Assembly (NCBI RefSeq): GCF_001183545.1
Contig: NZ_KQ236688.1
Span: 3,546,395 to 3,610,394, forward strand
Source of the DNA: Cellvibrio sp. pealriver
GTDB taxonomy: Bacteria; Pseudomonadota; Gammaproteobacteria; Pseudomonadales; Cellvibrionaceae
Direction: 5' to 3'
Length of the DNA: 64,000 nt
Of this stretch, positions 48,494 to 56,645 are shown piece after piece. Within the stretch, counting starts at the first letter, position 1, and the number at the start of each line of letters is the position of its first letter. Below the pieces are notes generated by a model. The model searched no databases and had not been told where the DNA came from. It saw only the letters and a list, made by a program, of their open reading frames with translations. The position numbers and the translations under genes are program-made.

Positions 48494-49411
48494 ATGCGGT
48501 ATTGCGGTGTTTTGTTGCGGGATGCCTTGTTCTCTGCTGCCCTGCTATTGGTTGTTGCTATACCTGCCCAGGCAAAAATCCAGCTGTTGGCGAGTCTTAA
48601 GCCATTGGCACTTATCGCACAGGAAGTGGCCGGTGATCAGGCGGATGTCGGCACGCTCCTGCCTGTCAGTGCATCGCCTCACGACTATCCCCTCAAAATG
48701 TCCGACCACAAGCGCTTGCGCAGCGCCGACCTTGTATTGTGGATCGGGCCGGAAATGGAAAGCTTCCTTGCCCGCCCATTGGCGAATCTGAAACCGCAGC
48801 AGGTAATGACAGCCTATCAATTGGAAGGGCTTTATTGGCCTGAGGCGGATGAAGCGGATCATCACCATCACCACCAAAACCACTCAGCGCATGAAGGAAA
48901 AGATCCGCATATCTGGCTTGATCCGCGCAATGCGGCACTGATTGCGCAGGCATTGGCTGAGCGTCTGGCGCAGCTACAGCCGGATTCTGCGCAACAATTT
49001 CGTGCAAATGCACAGCGATTCAGCACATTGCTCCAACAGTTGGATGAGCAATTAATGCAGCAGCTGACACCGGTAAAAAATCGGGGGTTTGCGGTTTACC
49101 ACGAAGGCTACGGGCATTTTGTTGGGCGTTATGGGCTGCATCAGGTCGCCTATGTGACTTACATTCCAGAGCGTCGCCCCGGAGCAAAACATCTGCAGGA
49201 ATTGCGCGGTGTGCTGGCGAAAGAGGGTGAATGCCTGTTTATGGAGCCTTATTACAAGATGGATGCCATGGAAGAGATGGCCGCGTCACTGGATTTGCGT
49301 GTTGGCTTGCTGGATCCTATTGGCGGCCAACAAGTATCCAGCTATCAGCAATTATTGGAACAACTTGGGCAGGGTTTCTTAACCTGCCTTGCGGATGGGC
49401 GTAACGGTTGA
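48494..49411 (+). CDS. znuA: Zinc-binding periplasmic protein ZnuA
   Basis: Substrate-binding protein of the zinc importer, 305 residues from the ATG at 48494. Signal peptide MRYCGVLLRDALFSAALLLV and cleavage near AQA. Cluster A-I fold: LASLKPLALIAQEVAGD, first His in ASPHDYPLKMS, the His-rich loop DEADHHHHHQNHSAHEGKD typical of ZnuA, KDPHIWLDPRNA, and later FAVYHEGYGHFVGRYG. Divergent from zur. Its last 33 bases overlap a small convergent gene. Confidence 0.95.
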   Translation: MRYCGVLLRDALFSAALLLVVAIPAQAKIQLLASLKPLALIAQEVAGDQADVGTLLPVSASPHDYPLKMSDHKRLRSADLVLWIGPEMESFLARPLANLKPQQVMTAYQLEGLYWPEADEADHHHHHQNHSAHEGKDPHIWLDPRNAALIAQALAERLAQLQPDSAQQFRANAQRFSTLLQQLDEQLMQQLTPVKNRGFAVYHEGYGHFVGRYGLHQVAYVTYIPERRPGAKHLQELRGVLAKEGECLFMEPYYKMDAMEEMAASLDLRVGLLDPIGGQQVSSYQQLLEQLGQGFLTCLADGRNG

Positions 49412-49687
49412 TGGGCTGACGGATGTCAACGCTGCCGTGCTAAACGGCTTGCGCATTTTTACCCCGCGCGCTTCCAGCATCTCTAATTGACGTTTGTTTA
49501 ATTCCATCAAGAACGCATCAAAGTAATGGCGAATGTCTTTATTGATAGACGATGCCGCTTCTTGCAGTAATCCCAGCATACCTTCCTGTGTCGCCATGCG
49601 GTGACGGATCCCCGTTGTGTGGTACACGCAACTCGCCAACTGTTGCATGCGAAAAATTGCAGTCTGGGAAAAGATCAGTGTATCCAT
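49379..49687 (-). CDS. Small helical protein, convergent with znuA
   Basis: A 102-residue protein starting MDTLIFSQTAIFRMQQLASC, with a strong GGAGG site five bases before the ATG at 49687; that site is why this start is chosen. Two helical stretches (RMATQEGMLGLLQEAASS, HYFDAFLMELNKRQLEML), no membrane segment. Family not recognised. Its 3' end overlaps znuA by 33 bases on the other strand. Confidence 0.65.
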   Translation of the reverse strand: MDTLIFSQTAIFRMQQLASCVYHTTGIRHRMATQEGMLGLLQEAASSINKDIRHYFDAFLMELNKRQLEMLEARGVKMRKPFSTAALTSVSPSTVTPIRKAG

Positions 49688-49834
49688 AGCATCCTCCAAT
49701 GCGGTTTAAAGCAAGTATTAGCGGCGTAAGATCATGCTAATAGTGGGCTTACTCTTCGAGTCTAGGCCAGAAAATAAGCAGCGCGAGGGAGTCATGCGCC
49801 AAGCTAAACGCAAATTACAAATTTGTGATCGGCA

Positions 49835-49890
49835 CAAAAAAAGAGCCCTGCGGCAACCAAACAAAAAGTTATAAGGTCGGGCGCAGGGCT
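49835..49890 (-). terminator. Intrinsic terminator for the gene at 49984-50241
   Basis: On the minus strand: AGCCCTGCG, a 29-base loop, CGCAGGGCT, then CTTTTTTT. Position is about 95 bases after the small exported protein gene that reads in this direction. Confidence 0.75.
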
Positions 49891-49983
49891 AATACACGAG
49901 GAGAAAATAAGGGAGATAGTCCAATCAAAACAACAGCTTAAAGAAAGCTCACTGCATCGGTGACTAACCGATGCAGCTACAAC

Positions 49984-50241
49984 TTAAAGGGCAAATTGTT
50001 GGGCAAGCTTGGCTTCCAGTTTCTCTTCCAGATTGGCATTTGCCTCTTCGGTCAGAGAATCAGTTTTTGCAGCCAGTTCATCAGCAATACGCGCTTCTGC
50101 GTCTTCCTGAGTTTCAACCCAAACTGTCTTAACGCCGATATCGGCAGCAGCCAAGGTCAGGTCTTTGTTCGTTGCCTCGTCGGCAAAAGCGCCGGTGGCA
50201 GTCAAAATCAATGTTACAAATACGAGAGCGGTTTTTTTCAT
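49984..50241 (-). CDS. Small exported protein
   Basis: An 85-residue protein with a clear signal peptide (MKKTALVFVTLILTATGAFA) and a mature acidic, Ala/Glu-rich helix of about 60 residues ending EEKLEAKLAQQFAL. A GGAGGA site precedes the ATG. Family not recognised; probably periplasmic. It has its own terminator and a long upstream region with GTAACA repeats, which suggests a separately controlled gene. Confidence 0.75.
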   Translation of the reverse strand: MKKTALVFVTLILTATGAFADEATNKDLTLAAADIGVKTVWVETQEDAEARIADELAAKTDSLTEEANANLEEKLEAKLAQQFAL

Positions 50242-50652
50242 CGTGGGTTCCTCCGATGGTTTGTAAATCCAGTTGCCTTGTGAGCAACCTTTCTGTTGTG
50301 TTACTTGGGGTTAGGTTCACCAGTAACGAGCGGGTTTTGCTTTGTTACTGTATGTTACGCATGGTAACACATATATTTTTGTTGACTAGAGGAGTGTTAG
50401 GCTTTTTTGTTATGTGAAGTAATTTTTTGTGAATAAATACCGAAACTTAGCAATAAAACTTAAAAAAACTAACAACTTTGGCGCGCGGTAACACATTTTT
50501 GTTTAAGTAACACTTTTTAACACTCGCGCAAAGATTCTGTTATCGGTGCTGTGTGCGCTGTATCGCTTGGGCTTGGTTTGCAGGTGTTTGGTGTATCCTT
50601 CTCCCCTTAAATCACCCATCCAATTGCCGTATTGACAGGCTGTTTTCTTATT
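50242..50652. other. AT-rich divergent regulatory region with GTAACA/TGTTAC repeats
   Basis: About 410 bases between the small exported protein gene and polA, without a credible frame. It contains three TGTTAC (50299-50304, 50343-50348, 50353-50358) and three GTAACA (50364-50369, 50488-50493, 50507-50512). One pair forms TGTTAC-GCATG-GTAACA (50353-50369). Three copies of a GTAACACxTTTTT-like stretch also appear. No known regulator is assigned. Confidence 0.6.
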
Positions 50653-53436
50653 ATGACGACTACCGAAATTCAAAATCCCGCTGCCCCCCTGGTTCTGGTC
50701 GATGGTTCTTCGTATCTGTACCGCGCGTATCACGCTCTGCCACCTTTAACCAATTCCAAAGGTCAGCCGACAGGTGCGGTAAAGGGGGTGATCAACATGA
50801 TGCGCCGCCTGCGCAAGGACTATCCGGATAGCCAAATAGCGGTGGTGTTTGATGCGAAAGGAAAAACCTTCCGCGATGACATCTTTGCTGAGTACAAAGC
50901 CAATCGCCCGCCAATGCCGGACGATTTGCGCCCGCAAGTGCAACCTATTCACGAGATAGTGCAGGCAATGGGGTTGCCTTTGTTTGTGATTGAGGGTGTA
51001 GAGGCCGATGATGTGATAGGCACGCTTGCGCATCAGGCAACAGCGCAAAAAATGCCGGTTGTTATCTCGACGGGTGATAAAGATATGGCGCAATTGGTGA
51101 ATGAGCACGTCACGCTCGTTAACACCATGACCGAAACAATTCTGGATATTCCTGGTGTTCATGCGAAGTACGGATTTGGTCCGGAATTGATGGTTGATTA
51201 CCTCGCGCTCATGGGAGACAAGGTGGACAACATTCCCGGTGTGCCCGGTGTTGGTGAAAAAACTGCGCAGGGATTAATTCAAGGCGCGGGCGGTCTTGAT
51301 GCTATCTATGCGGATTTGGAAAAAGTGCGCACCTTATCGTTTCGCGGCGCGAAAACCATGCCGGAAAAATTAATCGAACATCGCGACATGGCGTATTTAT
51401 CCTATCGCCTCGCCACGATCAAAACCGATGTTGAATTACCGTTTGCGCCTCATGAAATTATTTGCCAGCCGGAAAATAAACAGCGCCTGCGCGAATTGTT
51501 TGAAGACTTGGAATTTAAAAGTTGGGTGAATGATTTGGGTGGTGCATCGTCATCTGCCCCAGCGGCCACATCAGAAGCAAGCGCGCCTATCGTTGAAGAG
51601 GTTGCAGTGCCGCAAGTAGTTGCAGTTGAAAAGCGTTACGACATCATCACCGATAAAAATACGTTTGCCGATTGGTTGGCGCGTTTGCAAAAAGCCGATA
51701 TGTTTTCGTTTGATACGGAAACGACTGCACTGGAAATTATGGATGCAAAAATCGTCGGGCTTAATTTTGCGACGCAAGCGGGTGTTGCCGCTTATGTGCC
51801 TTGTGGCCACGATTATATGGGCGCACCGGAACAATTGCCGCTTGAGTGGGTGCTGGAGCAATTAAAGCCTATTTTGGAGGATGCATCCAAAATTAAAATT
51901 GGCCAAAATTTAAAATACGATCGCAGCGTGTTATTAAATTACGATATCGAATTGCGCGGAATTGTATTCGATACCATGTTGGAATCTTATGTGTGGAATT
52001 CCATTGGCAGTCGCCACAATATGGATGATCTTGCGCAAAATTATCTGGACTATAAAACGGTTACCTTCGAAGAAATTGCAGGTAAGGGTGTAAAACAACT
52101 GAGCTTTAATCAAATTAAAGTTGAAGATGCAGGGCACTACGCTGCAGAAGATGCGGATATTACGCTGCGCTTGCATCAGTTTTTTTGGCCGCAGTTGTCG
52201 CAAATACCAAGTCTTAAATCGGTGTTTGAAAATATCGAAATTCCGTTAGTGCCGGTGCTATCGCGTATTGAGCGCAATGGTGCGTTGGTGGATGCAAAAT
52301 TGTTGGGTCAACACAGCATTGAATTGGGTGAGCGTTTAACGCAGTTGGAGCGCAAAGCTTACGATATTGCCGGACAAGAATTTAATTTGAGTTCACCTAA
52401 ACAATTGGGCGTGATTTTATTTGAGCAACAAAAATTACCCATCATTAAAAAAACGCCAACAGGAACACCTTCAACTGCCGAAGAAGTGTTGCAAGAGTTA
52501 GCGCTTGATTATCCTTTGCCAAAAGTGCTGATGGAATATCGTGGGCTTGCGAAATTAAAATCGACTTACACCGATAAATTACCGCTGGAAATTAACAAGC
52601 GCACCGGTCGCATTCATACAAGCTATCACCAAGCGGTAGCAGCGACTGGCCGTTTGTCGTCACAAGATCCCAACTTGCAAAATATCCCTATCAAAACCGA
52701 AGAGGGGCGACGCATTCGCCAGGCATTTATTGCGCCTGCCGGATATAAATTGGTTGCAGCAGACTATTCGCAAATCGAACTGCGCATCATGGCGCATTTG
52801 TCGGATGATGCGGGTTTATTGAGTGCGTTTGAAAAAGGTCTGGATGTACACCGGGCAACCGCAGCGGAAGTATTTGGTGTGGGTTTGGATGCGGTAACCC
52901 CGGAAATGCGCCGCAGTGCCAAAGCAATCAATTTCGGTTTGATCTACGGTATGTCGGCGTTTGGACTTGCCAAGCAATTGCATGTTGGCCGTAATGAGGC
53001 GCAGCAATATATCGACCGTTATTTTGAGCGCTACCCCGGTGTGCAGCGCTATATGAATAACATTCGTGCGCTGGCGCATGAGCAGGGTTTTGTGGAAACC
53101 ATTTTTGGTCGTCGTTTATATCTGCCCGATATCAACGCCAAAAATAAGAACCTGCAAATGGCAGCAGAACGCACCGCGATTAACGCACCTATGCAAGGCA
53201 CAGCGGCGGACATCATTAAAACGGCGATGATTAAAGTGCAGTCTTGGCTGGATGAAACAGGGCTGGATGCCAGGATTATCATGCAAGTACATGATGAATT
53301 GGTGCTTGAAGTGGCTGAAGCGCAATTGGAGCCTGTGCGCCAGGGGCTTATCGAGCGTATGTCGGCAGCGGCAGCACTCAAGGTGCCGCTATTGGTAGAA
53401 GCCGGGGTGGGCAGTAATTGGGATGAGGCGCACTAA
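50653..53436 (+). CDS. polA: DNA polymerase I
   Basis: Repair and Okazaki-fragment polymerase, 927 residues from the ATG at 50653. The 5'-3' exonuclease domain (1-300) has VDGSSYLYRAYHALPPL, GDKDMAQLV and GVPGVGEKTAQGLI. The 3'-5' exonuclease keeps its metal residues (FDTETTALEIMDAKIVG and the YAAEDADITLRL motif), so proofreading should be active. The polymerase domain has TGRLSSQDPNLQNIPI, motif A VAADYSQIELRIMAHL, motif B RRSAKAINFGLIYGMSAFG and motif C MQVHDELVLEV. Followed by a 650-base non-coding gap before engB. Confidence 0.98.
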   Translation: MTTTEIQNPAAPLVLVDGSSYLYRAYHALPPLTNSKGQPTGAVKGVINMMRRLRKDYPDSQIAVVFDAKGKTFRDDIFAEYKANRPPMPDDLRPQVQPIHEIVQAMGLPLFVIEGVEADDVIGTLAHQATAQKMPVVISTGDKDMAQLVNEHVTLVNTMTETILDIPGVHAKYGFGPELMVDYLALMGDKVDNIPGVPGVGEKTAQGLIQGAGGLDAIYADLEKVRTLSFRGAKTMPEKLIEHRDMAYLSYRLATIKTDVELPFAPHEIICQPENKQRLRELFEDLEFKSWVNDLGGASSSAPAATSEASAPIVEEVAVPQVVAVEKRYDIITDKNTFADWLARLQKADMFSFDTETTALEIMDAKIVGLNFATQAGVAAYVPCGHDYMGAPEQLPLEWVLEQLKPILEDASKIKIGQNLKYDRSVLLNYDIELRGIVFDTMLESYVWNSIGSRHNMDDLAQNYLDYKTVTFEEIAGKGVKQLSFNQIKVEDAGHYAAEDADITLRLHQFFWPQLSQIPSLKSVFENIEIPLVPVLSRIERNGALVDAKLLGQHSIELGERLTQLERKAYDIAGQEFNLSSPKQLGVILFEQQKLPIIKKTPTGTPSTAEEVLQELALDYPLPKVLMEYRGLAKLKSTYTDKLPLEINKRTGRIHTSYHQAVAATGRLSSQDPNLQNIPIKTEEGRRIRQAFIAPAGYKLVAADYSQIELRIMAHLSDDAGLLSAFEKGLDVHRATAAEVFGVGLDAVTPEMRRSAKAINFGLIYGMSAFGLAKQLHVGRNEAQQYIDRYFERYPGVQRYMNNIRALAHEQGFVETIFGRRLYLPDINAKNKNLQMAAERTAINAPMQGTAADIIKTAMIKVQSWLDETGLDARIIMQVHDELVLEVAEAQLEPVRQGLIERMSAAAALKVPLLVEAGVGSNWDEAH

Positions 53437-53646
53437 GCGCTGCCAGACACAGTCAATCTGAATGGAATCTGAATTATGGTGACCGGGCTCGTGCCGGTTA
53501 CGCTAAAACGAGAAAAATGTGCATATTTTTTGATTTTTAACTATTTGATTTTTAATGATATTTTCAAATTAACAAAAGATTGTGCAAATTTTTTAAAAAT
53601 AGTTTGAACTTATTGGTAAATGGCTGGGTCTCAGTAATGTGTGTTT

Positions 53647-53742
53647 TACGATCATGAGCTAACTCCTCCCCTAATGGCGTTTAAGCCAGCTGAGCAAAGT
53701 TACTAGCTAAGCCAACCCCGATAATATCGGGGTTTTTTTTTG
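53647..53742 (+). ncRNA. Candidate small RNA 1 downstream of polA
   Basis: Predicted transcript of about 96 bases. A possible promoter lies just upstream: TTGGTA (53613-53618), 16 bases, TAATGT (53635-53640). The transcript has a C-rich unpaired stretch ACTCCTCCCCT (53662-53672) that could pair with ribosome binding sites, a small TGGC/GCCA hairpin, and the terminator. The terminator might instead end polA mRNA. Genomic place agrees with Spot 42/ErsA, but sequence identity was not tested. Confidence 0.5.
53714..53742 (+). terminator. Intrinsic terminator of small RNA 1 or polA
   Basis: Stem CCCCGAT / ATCGGGG with a three-base loop and a T tract of nine or more. Confidence 0.85.
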
Positions 53743-53879
53743 CCTGTTATTTGACAGTTTCGCTGGCTGTCTCTTCCCCTATCCTTGCCTTGCTATTGTC
53801 ATTGAATGAGCAATTGTGCAAAAAGTGTTGCAGTTACAAAGCTTTACGTTTGTTGCTGAACTTTCGTTTAACCGACCCT

Positions 53880-54040
53880 GTCATACCGGTAACTCGATGG
53901 TGAGCCGGCCCAATTGGTTTGGCACCCTGTGGAATGTTTTCTTAGTTGATTTGCTTGTGTCCGTTTACTAGCCCATCTGGCATCACCCCAAGGGTGCCAG
54001 TCCTTTGTCCGGTGATTCGTTGAATCACCGGATTTTTTTT
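53880..54040 (+). ncRNA. Candidate small RNA 2 upstream of engB
   Basis: A second forward transcript is implied by the terminator at 54008-54040, since no protein gene precedes it after the first terminator. Within it, CTGGCATCACCCCAAGGGTG and its continuation fold to a stable hairpin (about 53970-53993). The 5' end is unknown and set here roughly; no clear promoter was found. Confidence 0.4.
54008..54040 (+). terminator. Intrinsic terminator of small RNA 2
   Basis: Perfect 11-base stem TCCGGTGATTC / GAATCACCGGA with a three-base loop and a T8 tract. The opposite strand lacks a T tract after the stem, so it does not serve engB. Confidence 0.9.
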
Positions 54041-54085
54041 GCTTACTCGCCGGTACTACTCAGTATTGCTTGGTACTACTTGGTA

Positions 54086-54727
54086 CTACTCGGCAGTAGA
54101 GTCTTCTGCCGGTTGTTCGCTTTGTTCAGGTGCAAGCCATGACTGGAGCTTATGTTTCAGGTCATCGATTCCGGTATTTTTGAGTGCGGAAAAGCACTGC
54201 ACACTGACTTCATTGCCCAATTTCATCAATTTGAGCTGCTTCTGTACCGCGAAAAGCGAATTGTTGGCTTGCATGCGGCTGAGTTTATCGGCTTTGGTCA
54301 GCAATATATGGACAGGCATGTGGCCGCGCACCGCCCAGTTGAGCATGGTGGTATCAAATTCCTGCAGTGGATGGCGGATATCCATCAATAAAATCAGCCC
54401 CTGAAGCGACTGACGTTTTTGCAGGTACTCCGATAAATCCCTCTGCCACTTTTCCTTTTGCTCGCGCGAGACCTTGGCATAGCCATAACCGGGTAAATCA
54501 ACCAGGCGCTGTGTATCGCTCAGGTTAAAGAAGTTGATGAGCTGGGTACGGCCAGGTGTTTTACTGGTGCGCGCCAGTTTTTGATTGGTTAACGCATTGA
54601 TGGCGCTGGACTTCCCGGCATTGGAGCGGCCGGCAAATGCGACTTCATAGCCGTTTTCCGGCGGGCATTCGCGGATGCTGGGAGCGCTCTTGGTAAAATA
54701 AGCCTTGGTAAATACGATCTCGGTCAA
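54086..54727 (-). CDS. engB: Ribosome biogenesis GTPase EngB (YihA/YsxC)
   Basis: Essential GTPase in 50S assembly. The 213-residue protein has the P-loop [16 protein letters not shown]2 [13 protein letters not shown]3 [12 protein letters not shown]4 LTKADKL and SALKNTGI. Stop codon lies within direct repeats GGTACTACT (54052, 54072, 54082), the last one covering it. An Asp/Glu-rich short tail ends the protein. It is separated from cytochrome c4 by 225 bases, divergent. Confidence 0.95.
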   Translation of the reverse strand: MTEIVFTKAYFTKSAPSIRECPPENGYEVAFAGRSNAGKSSAINALTNQKLARTSKTPGRTQLINFFNLSDTQRLVDLPGYGYAKVSREQKEKWQRDLSEYLQKRQSLQGLILLMDIRHPLQEFDTTMLNWAVRGHMPVHILLTKADKLSRMQANNSLFAVQKQLKLMKLGNEVSVQCFSALKNTGIDDLKHKLQSWLAPEQSEQPAEDSTAE

Positions 54728-54952
54728 GATAATAACCCTTCAAAATAGTGTGTTATTAGCGCGTTGGTAATATAATGCCGCCGCTTTTACCGGCCGCCGT
54801 GCGCGCCAAAAGCGGGATTCATGCGGGATTTGAGGTGCGATTGTAGCCTGTTGGCTTGTCATTAAGCGAACCGGCAGCGGCTTCCCGGCTATTTTCCCTG
54901 TTTAAAGACGTACGCATAACAATCAGATTCATCGATCAAATCGGATTAGCCA

Positions 54953-55636
54953 ATGAAACTTATCGTAAGAAATGTCCTTTTATCACTAGGTTTGGTTGCT
55001 GTTGCCCAAGGTGCGATGGCGGCAGGAGATGCTGCAGCCGGTGCCACCAAAGCTGCGGTATGCGGTGCGTGCCACGGCGCAGATGGTAATAGCATGGTCG
55101 GGACTTTCCCGAAATTGGCAGGTCTGGGCGAGCGCTATTTGCTGAAACAGCTGCACGATATCCAGGATTGGGATCTGGAAAAAGATGCCGCCAAAAAAGC
55201 AGTGACTGGCCGTGAAGTCCTTGAGATGACAGGCATTTTGGCAAACCTGACCGATCAGGATCTGGCTGATATCGCCGCGCATTATGCGGCCCAGACGACC
55301 CAGTTATCCGGTTCCAAAAAAATTGAAGTCCAAATCAACTCTGGCATTAAAGTGGATGGTTTGGAATTGGGCGAGCGCACCTATCGCGCAGGTAACCCAA
55401 CCACTGGCGTACCCGCCTGTACTGGTTGTCACGCGCCAGATGGTAAGGGTAATGCTCCTGCGGGCTTCCCCCGTTTGAGTGGCCAGCATCCTGAGTATAT
55501 CGAGAAGCAATTGCGTGCATTCCGTGCAGGTGATCGCACCAATGACGGCGACCAAATGATCATGCGCTCAATTGCAGATAAATTGAGTGATGCAGAGATC
55601 ATCGCATTGGCAAACTATATTGCCGGTCTGAATTGA
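54953..55636 (+). CDS. Dihaem cytochrome c4
   Basis: Periplasmic electron carrier of 227 residues. Signal peptide MKLIVRNVLLSLGLVAVAQG with cleavage near AMAA, then two similar cytochrome c domains with haem sites CGACH (Cys37, Cys40, His41) and CTGCH (Cys156, Cys159, His160). The second domain ends MIMRSIADKLSDAEIIALAN with a candidate Met ligand. In Pseudomonas this gene also lies between engB and dsbA and feeds cbb3-type oxidases. Confidence 0.95.
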   Translation: MKLIVRNVLLSLGLVAVAQGAMAAGDAAAGATKAAVCGACHGADGNSMVGTFPKLAGLGERYLLKQLHDIQDWDLEKDAAKKAVTGREVLEMTGILANLTDQDLADIAAHYAAQTTQLSGSKKIEVQINSGIKVDGLELGERTYRAGNPTTGVPACTGCHAPDGKGNAPAGFPRLSGQHPEYIEKQLRAFRAGDRTNDGDQMIMRSIADKLSDAEIIALANYIAGLN

Positions 55637-55710
55637 TTTGGGTGCGCTGATCGGATGATATCTGCCCCCGTGTGCAGGTCGTTGCACTCAGGCAGGTAAA
55701 TAAGAAATGT

Positions 55711-55738
55711 AAAAAGGCGGCTTCGGTCGCCTTTTTCG
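55711..55738 (+). terminator. Intrinsic terminator after cytochrome c4
   Basis: Stem AAAAAGGCG / CGCCTTTTT with a loop containing CTTCGG, about 75 bases after the stop. Confidence 0.8.
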
Positions 55739-55876
55739 TATCGCCGCACTTTACATCAGCTGCACTGCGCTGGAGAATCCGGCACCCCCTATGGGAACTT
55801 GAGCCAGTTTTGCAAGACTAATCGGCATCTATACAACCCCGTAGATACTGATCAATAAATAATTGAGGAGCGATTT

Positions 55877-56527
55877 ATGCGTATTTTGGCCGCCCTGATG
55901 GGCTTGGTTTTCTCGTTGACCGCTTGTGCCCAAGAGGCGTCGAGCGAGTATCTTGAAGGTAAGCACTTCGTACTGTTGGAACAGCCAGTGCGCACAGCAG
56001 ATCCAAGTAAAATTGAAGTGGCAGAAGTGTTCGCTTATTCATGCCCGCATTGCTTCGATTTTGAACCCATGTTGCATGCCTGGGAGAAAAAACAATCCAG
56101 CGATGTTTATCTGGCGCAAACCCATGCTATGTGGAATCCGCAAATGGAGCCATTGGTGCGTGGTTACTACACATCAGTTGCTTTGAAAATAAAAGATAAA
56201 ACCCATATGGACGTGTTCAAAGCCCTGCATCTGGAGCATAAGCAAATTGTCTCTGCAGAGCAGTGGGCCGATTTTTTTGCCAGCTACGGTGTCGATAAAG
56301 CCAAAGCATTAAGTACTTACAACTCCTTTGGTGTAACCAGCCAGATCAAACAAGCGGAAGCGCGTGCGCGCAGTTACAAAGTGACTGGTACTCCGGAGAT
56401 GGTGGTTGATGGTAAATACCGTGTCAGTTCCCGTTTGGCCGGTGGCCATGCGGAAATGCTGAAAGTGGTGGATTTTTTGGTAGCCAAAGTGCGCGCCGAG
56501 CGCGGACTCAAAGCGCCAGCGCCCTGA
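55877..56527 (+). CDS. dsbA: Thiol:disulfide interchange protein DsbA
   Basis: Periplasmic disulfide oxidase, 216 residues. Export signal MRILAALMGLVFSLTACA; its LTAC also resembles a lipobox, so lipid attachment at Cys17 is possible and unusual for DsbA. The catalytic site is CPHC (Cys56-Cys59) in a thioredoxin fold with a helical insert, and the cis-Pro loop GTPEMVVDGKY. GGAG precedes the ATG. Followed by a strong terminator. Confidence 0.93.
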   Translation: MRILAALMGLVFSLTACAQEASSEYLEGKHFVLLEQPVRTADPSKIEVAEVFAYSCPHCFDFEPMLHAWEKKQSSDVYLAQTHAMWNPQMEPLVRGYYTSVALKIKDKTHMDVFKALHLEHKQIVSAEQWADFFASYGVDKAKALSTYNSFGVTSQIKQAEARARSYKVTGTPEMVVDGKYRVSSRLAGGHAEMLKVVDFLVAKVRAERGLKAPAP

Positions 56528-56554
56528 TCCGTCGAGCCGAACAACAAATTAACG

Positions 56555-56590
56555 AAAACCCGCACCGGGTGACTGGTGCGGGTTTTTTTA
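56555..56590 (+). terminator. Intrinsic terminator of dsbA
   Basis: Stem AAAACCCGCACC / GGTGCGGGTTTT with an eight-base loop and a T7 tract. Confidence 0.9.
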
Positions 56591-56645
56591 TGGCTATACT
56601 CATTCGTACCCCTCACTTAGCCCCATACAGGTCCGCAACGTTGTT

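Larger units (their letters stand above)
53437..54085. other. Non-coding gap between polA and engB
   Basis: No coding frame of normal composition. It carries two forward intrinsic terminators (53714-53742 and 54008-54040), each preceded by C-rich unpaired stretches and small hairpins, so two small RNAs are proposed here. The same gap holds Spot 42 in E. coli and ErsA in Pseudomonas aeruginosa. Confidence 0.7.

Noticed and set aside
53920..53950. TTGGCACC stretch as a sigma-54 promoter
   Set aside because: The -24 part is fair but no GC at -12 in the right distance.
54052..54090. GGTACTACT direct repeats at the engB stop
   Set aside because: Three short copies only; no mobile element or attachment site features nearby.
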